7,226 nt of DNA from positions 1-7,226 of the forward strand of contig JAZUNG010000149.1 in assembly GCA_045604025.1 (NCBI GenBank), in the 5' to 3' direction. Every line of letters starts with the position of its first letter. Position 1 is the first letter of the stretch. Positions 4,878 to 7,226 of this stretch are shown here, in pieces. Made by a program: the position numbers and the translations under genes. Source of the stretch: RGIG5612 sp045604025 (lineage in GTDB: Bacteria > Bacillota > Clostridia > Lachnospirales > Lachnospiraceae). Under the pieces are notes generated by a model that saw only the letters and a list, made by a program, of their open reading frames with translations, was not told the origin of the DNA and did no database searches.

Positions 4878-6823
4878 GCTTTGTTTTTGTTTATCACCCT
4901 GCAGAACTCTCTCACAGTGTAGCAGGCACTCTCCTTGTCAAATACCAGATGAATATCCAGCAGTTCATTGATCCTCATGACCAGTGAGAAATAGTCCAAA
5001 CTGGTCCCGCCCAGATCATAGATAAAATGATCATCCAAAAATATCTTTTCTTCGGGACGTTCCACGAACTCTGCGAATGCCCTGCGCACGGTAACCGCCA
5101 GCTCATCGTTTTTGTCAACTGTCTCCCTGCCCGATACACGTCCTTCCAGCACATCCTCAAAAGATATCAGGCGGATGCTGCCGTCTGCAATCCCTCTCTT
5201 CAGATACGGACGGCTCACCTTGATGGCTGTCTCGGCGCATATGGGATCAAATGTGAAATAGAACTTCCTGATCCTGTATGTCATCGGAAGCCGGTCAGAC
5301 TGCTCATACGCGGCATCGGCGGTCTTCTTGATGTCTTCGGTGGACATGTCTCTGCCCAGTCTGATGACTAGCGCGATCTCCTCACTGCTGCCTTCACCTT
5401 CTCCGAATACGCAGAATTCCTGTGCCAGAGGGAAACTCATGTCCTTTTCTATCTCATCAGGATTTACATTTTCTCCGGACTCGCCTATGATGCGGTCACC
5501 CAGGCGGCCTTTGATGAAGTAATATCCCTGCTCATTCTTTTCAACTATATCACCGGAGTAATATGACCCTCCGATCTGGATCTCTTCACCGTTTCTGATC
5601 ATACGGCTGCACATCGAGCTGCCGGAAATAGTCAGAACGCCATCCTGGTCAATATCATATCTGATCGAATCAAACGGCTTGCCGATGGAGTTCTCCAGGC
5701 GTGCCTTCATGGTACTCCTGAGTTCTACCGATGTGATACCGGTCTCGCTCATGCCATATCCATTGTGCAGCGGATAGCCCAGCGCATTGAACAGATACAA
5801 TGTTGAGTCCTTAATATAACCGCCGCCGCTGATCAAAAATACCGGACTGTTACCGAAGAGCTGTCCGGTTACATCCTTCATGATCGTTTTCGCAATGTTT
5901 CTTCCCACACCGGGGAACATGTCCTGAAGCCTTGCAGACAGAGCCAGACCTTTACGGAACTTCTTTTCTTTGCCCTGCGCTGCTACCCGGGCATTAAGCT
6001 GCTTTTCTATGGTATGCCAGAGCATGGGGACTGCAAATATGTGTGTTACCTCCAGCTCTCTAACAGTAGTCAGGATAGATTCTGCAGAATAATCCTTCAT
6101 GAATACCATAGGTCTGGTGAAGAACGCGAACCAGAAATAAACCGCCATAAGTCCGAATATATGATAGAAAGGCAGGAATGCCAGCTGCTTCAGTGCTCCG
6201 TGGTAGAAGGTCTGCATCAGCTTGTTTTCCAGCAGGATTCCCTTGCAGTTCAGTATCTGATTGGCTATGCGTCTGCCGTCGTAGATACACACGACCTCGT
6301 TCATAGTCGTAGCAGATGTGGACAGCGCCAGCTCATCGGCGAATTCACTATCGCCTTCTGCCTTGCCGAAGTCATCATGTCCCTCTCCTGCCAGTTCAGA
6401 TATATTGATATACATACATGGGTAGCTGGTCTCACCTTCCGCAACCGCAAACGTGATACCCAGAGTCTGTATGATGCCTCTGGTCAGAGCTGCAGGGTGC
6501 CTTCTGTTTACCAGATAAGGCTTAAAGCCGCTCATTAATATGGCCCAGAAAGCCGTTATCCATTCCGGGCCGTTTTCCATATCAAGAGCAACATAGCCTC
6601 CGCTCTGCCAGATCCTGCTCTTCAGGATATATGCCGCGTTTCTGATCTTCTTTTCGCCTTCGCCGAATGTGAGGGTCTGCCTTCTGCCATCCTCCAGCCA
6701 TTCAGCCATGATATCATCAGGGCGGCTGAACATGATCTCAAATATATCTTTCAATCTCATCTCGCCTGCCAGCAGTCTTTCACAGTGCCCGCTGACAAGC
6801 TCTCTGACTTCTTTACTGTTCAT
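4874..6823 (-). CDS. AMP-forming acyl/aryl ligase-like protein with C-terminal carrier (ACP/PCP) domain
   Basis: A 649-residue two-domain protein. Residues about 25-545 form an ANL adenylation domain, which activates a carboxylate as acyl-AMP. Residues about 572-645 form a carrier domain with attachment Ser608 in DLGGTSLD. Seen: a degenerate P-loop STSATTMNEVV (168-178) where the family has TSGTTGxPKG; NGYGMSETG (354-362), the A5 motif; YSGDIV (422-427) with Asp425; GRLGDRIIGESGENVNPDEIE (439-459); and the A10 lysine, probably Lys535 in ETAIKVSRPYLKR. The likely task is to activate an acyl chain and load its own carrier or the nearby ACP, like the synthetase half of Aas but fused to a carrier. 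Substrate choice cannot be read; an amino acid is possible but less likely beside acyltransferases. The ATG at 6823 lies seven bases after the phosphorylase stop, with GAAGAGA before it. The missing P-loop Gly and Lys may mean slower or altered chemistry. Confidence 0.88.
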   Translation of the reverse strand: MNSKEVRELVSGHCERLLAGEMRLKDIFEIMFSRPDDIMAEWLEDGRRQTLTFGEGEKKIRNAAYILKSRIWQSGGYVALDMENGPEWITAFWAILMSGFKPYLVNRRHPAALTRGIIQTLGITFAVAEGETSYPCMYINISELAGEGHDDFGKAEGDSEFADELALSTSATTMNEVVCIYDGRRIANQILNCKGILLENKLMQTFYHGALKQLAFLPFYHIFGLMAVYFWFAFFTRPMVFMKDYSAESILTTVRELEVTHIFAVPMLWHTIEKQLNARVAAQGKEKKFRKGLALSARLQDMFPGVGRNIAKTIMKDVTGQLFGNSPVFLISGGGYIKDSTLYLFNALGYPLHNGYGMSETGITSVELRSTMKARLENSIGKPFDSIRYDIDQDGVLTISGSSMCSRMIRNGEEIQIGGSYYSGDIVEKNEQGYYFIKGRLGDRIIGESGENVNPDEIEKDMSFPLAQEFCVFGEGEGSSEEIALVIRLGRDMSTEDIKKTADAAYEQSDRLPMTYRIRKFYFTFDPICAETAIKVSRPYLKRGIADGSIRLISFEDVLEGRVSGRETVDKNDELAVTVRRAFAEFVERPEEKIFLDDHFIYDLGGTSLDYFSLVMRINELLDIHLVFDKESACYTVREFCRVINKNKA

Positions 6824-6830
6824 TATCTCT

Positions 6831-7226
6831 TCAGTCTTTCGGTTTATTCTCGGATGCAGGAGAGATGGCCAGTTCCAGCGCTATATTGACCATCTGATAC
6901 AGTGACTGCTCTCTTTCCTCAGGATCCATCTCCTCGCCGGTCAGTATGTTGTTCGACACGGTAAAGATAGCTGCTGCTGTCTTTCTGGCCTGAGTGGCAT
7001 TTGCAAAGAGGGCTGCTGCCTCCATCTCAAATGCAAGGACATCTTTCTTGTCCCACTTATTGATGATCTTGGAATCTCTGCTGTAATATATCTCCTGAGT
7101 CAGTACTGCTCCCTTGTGGAATTCATGTCCGTCAGGGTCATCCTTCAGCACCTTCAGCGCGATCTCTTCCGCGTATCCTGTAACAGGGGGATAGGCATAA
7201 TACGGGAAATCCCATGGCAGTCTGAG
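6831..7226 (-). CDS. deoD: Purine nucleoside phosphorylase, DeoD type, C-terminal part (5' end outside window)
   Basis: The frame is open to the last base of the window, so only the C-terminal 131 residues are visible; the GTG at 7149-7151 is internal. The enzyme cleaves (deoxy)purine nucleosides with phosphate to base and pentose-1-phosphate in the salvage pathway. Seen: the nucleoside-binding block AFEMEAAALFANA, corresponding to VEMEAAG in E. coli DeoD, and TVSNNILTGEE followed by PEER, corresponding to TVSDH...AAER. The Arg (equivalent to Arg217) is present, but the position of the catalytic Asp204 is Asn. The gene ends seven bases before the ligase-carrier gene and is probably transcribed with it. 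Family assignment is good. The exact substrate is less sure because of the Asn and because related nucleoside phosphorylases share these motifs. Confidence 0.85.
   Translation of the reverse strand, partial: LRLPWDFPYYAYPPVTGYAEEIALKVLKDDPDGHEFHKGAVLTQEIYYSRDSKIINKWDKKDVLAFEMEAAALFANATQARKTAAAIFTVSNNILTGEEMDPEEREQSLYQMVNIALELAISPASENKPKD

Noticed and set aside
6014..6538. Plus-strand open frame of 174 codons
   Set aside because: It is antisense to the adenylation domain, has no family motif and a composition typical of a shadow frame.

Overview
The window looks like chromosomal DNA of a low-to-moderate GC member of the Bacillota, most likely class Clostridia (Lachnospiraceae-like). This is inferred from the style of the proteins, G-rich Shine-Dalgarno sites, a TTG start, a Rho-independent terminator, and tandem tyrosine recombinases of the kind common in gut Clostridia. 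No species can be named from the sequence.

Region 1 (1-1633, + strand) is the right-hand end of a mobile element. It carries two overlapping tyrosine recombinase genes. The first is cut by the left window edge. The second is complete and has the full Arg-Lys-His/Arg-His-Tyr catalytic set. The tight overlapping arrangement resembles a 'recombinases in trio' (RIT) element, with the first recombinase outside the window. Just after the last stop codon is a repeat cluster: three copies of a 12-bp word, one inverted and two direct with a 17-bp period, of which two form a 16-bp inverted repeat. It is the best candidate for the recombinase-binding end of the element.

Region 2 (1639-1853) is the tail of the opposing operon. 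It holds a strong terminator that works only in the minus direction, and a start-less coding remnant of an unrecognised protein lying between that terminator and the rlmD stop. The element end directly abuts the terminator's T tract.

Region 3 (1854-7226, - strand) is a compact gene row read right to left. First comes the C-terminal part of a DeoD-type purine nucleoside phosphorylase. Next is an AMP-forming acyl ligase-like protein fused to a carrier domain, then two PlsC-family acyltransferases joined by 4-bp ATGA overlaps. After a 103-bp gap with a good promoter come a stand-alone acyl carrier protein and the 23S rRNA uracil-C5 methyltransferase RlmD/RlmCD. The ligase-carrier fusion, the two acyltransferases and the ACP together look like a split version of the Aas acyl-ACP synthetase/acyltransferase logic. 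In this reading an acyl group is activated as acyl-AMP, loaded on a carrier, and passed to a glycerolipid or related acceptor at the membrane. Several of these proteins have non-canonical residues at usually conserved motif positions, so the chemistry may differ from the textbook enzymes. The rRNA methyltransferase and the nucleoside phosphorylase look like housekeeping neighbours.
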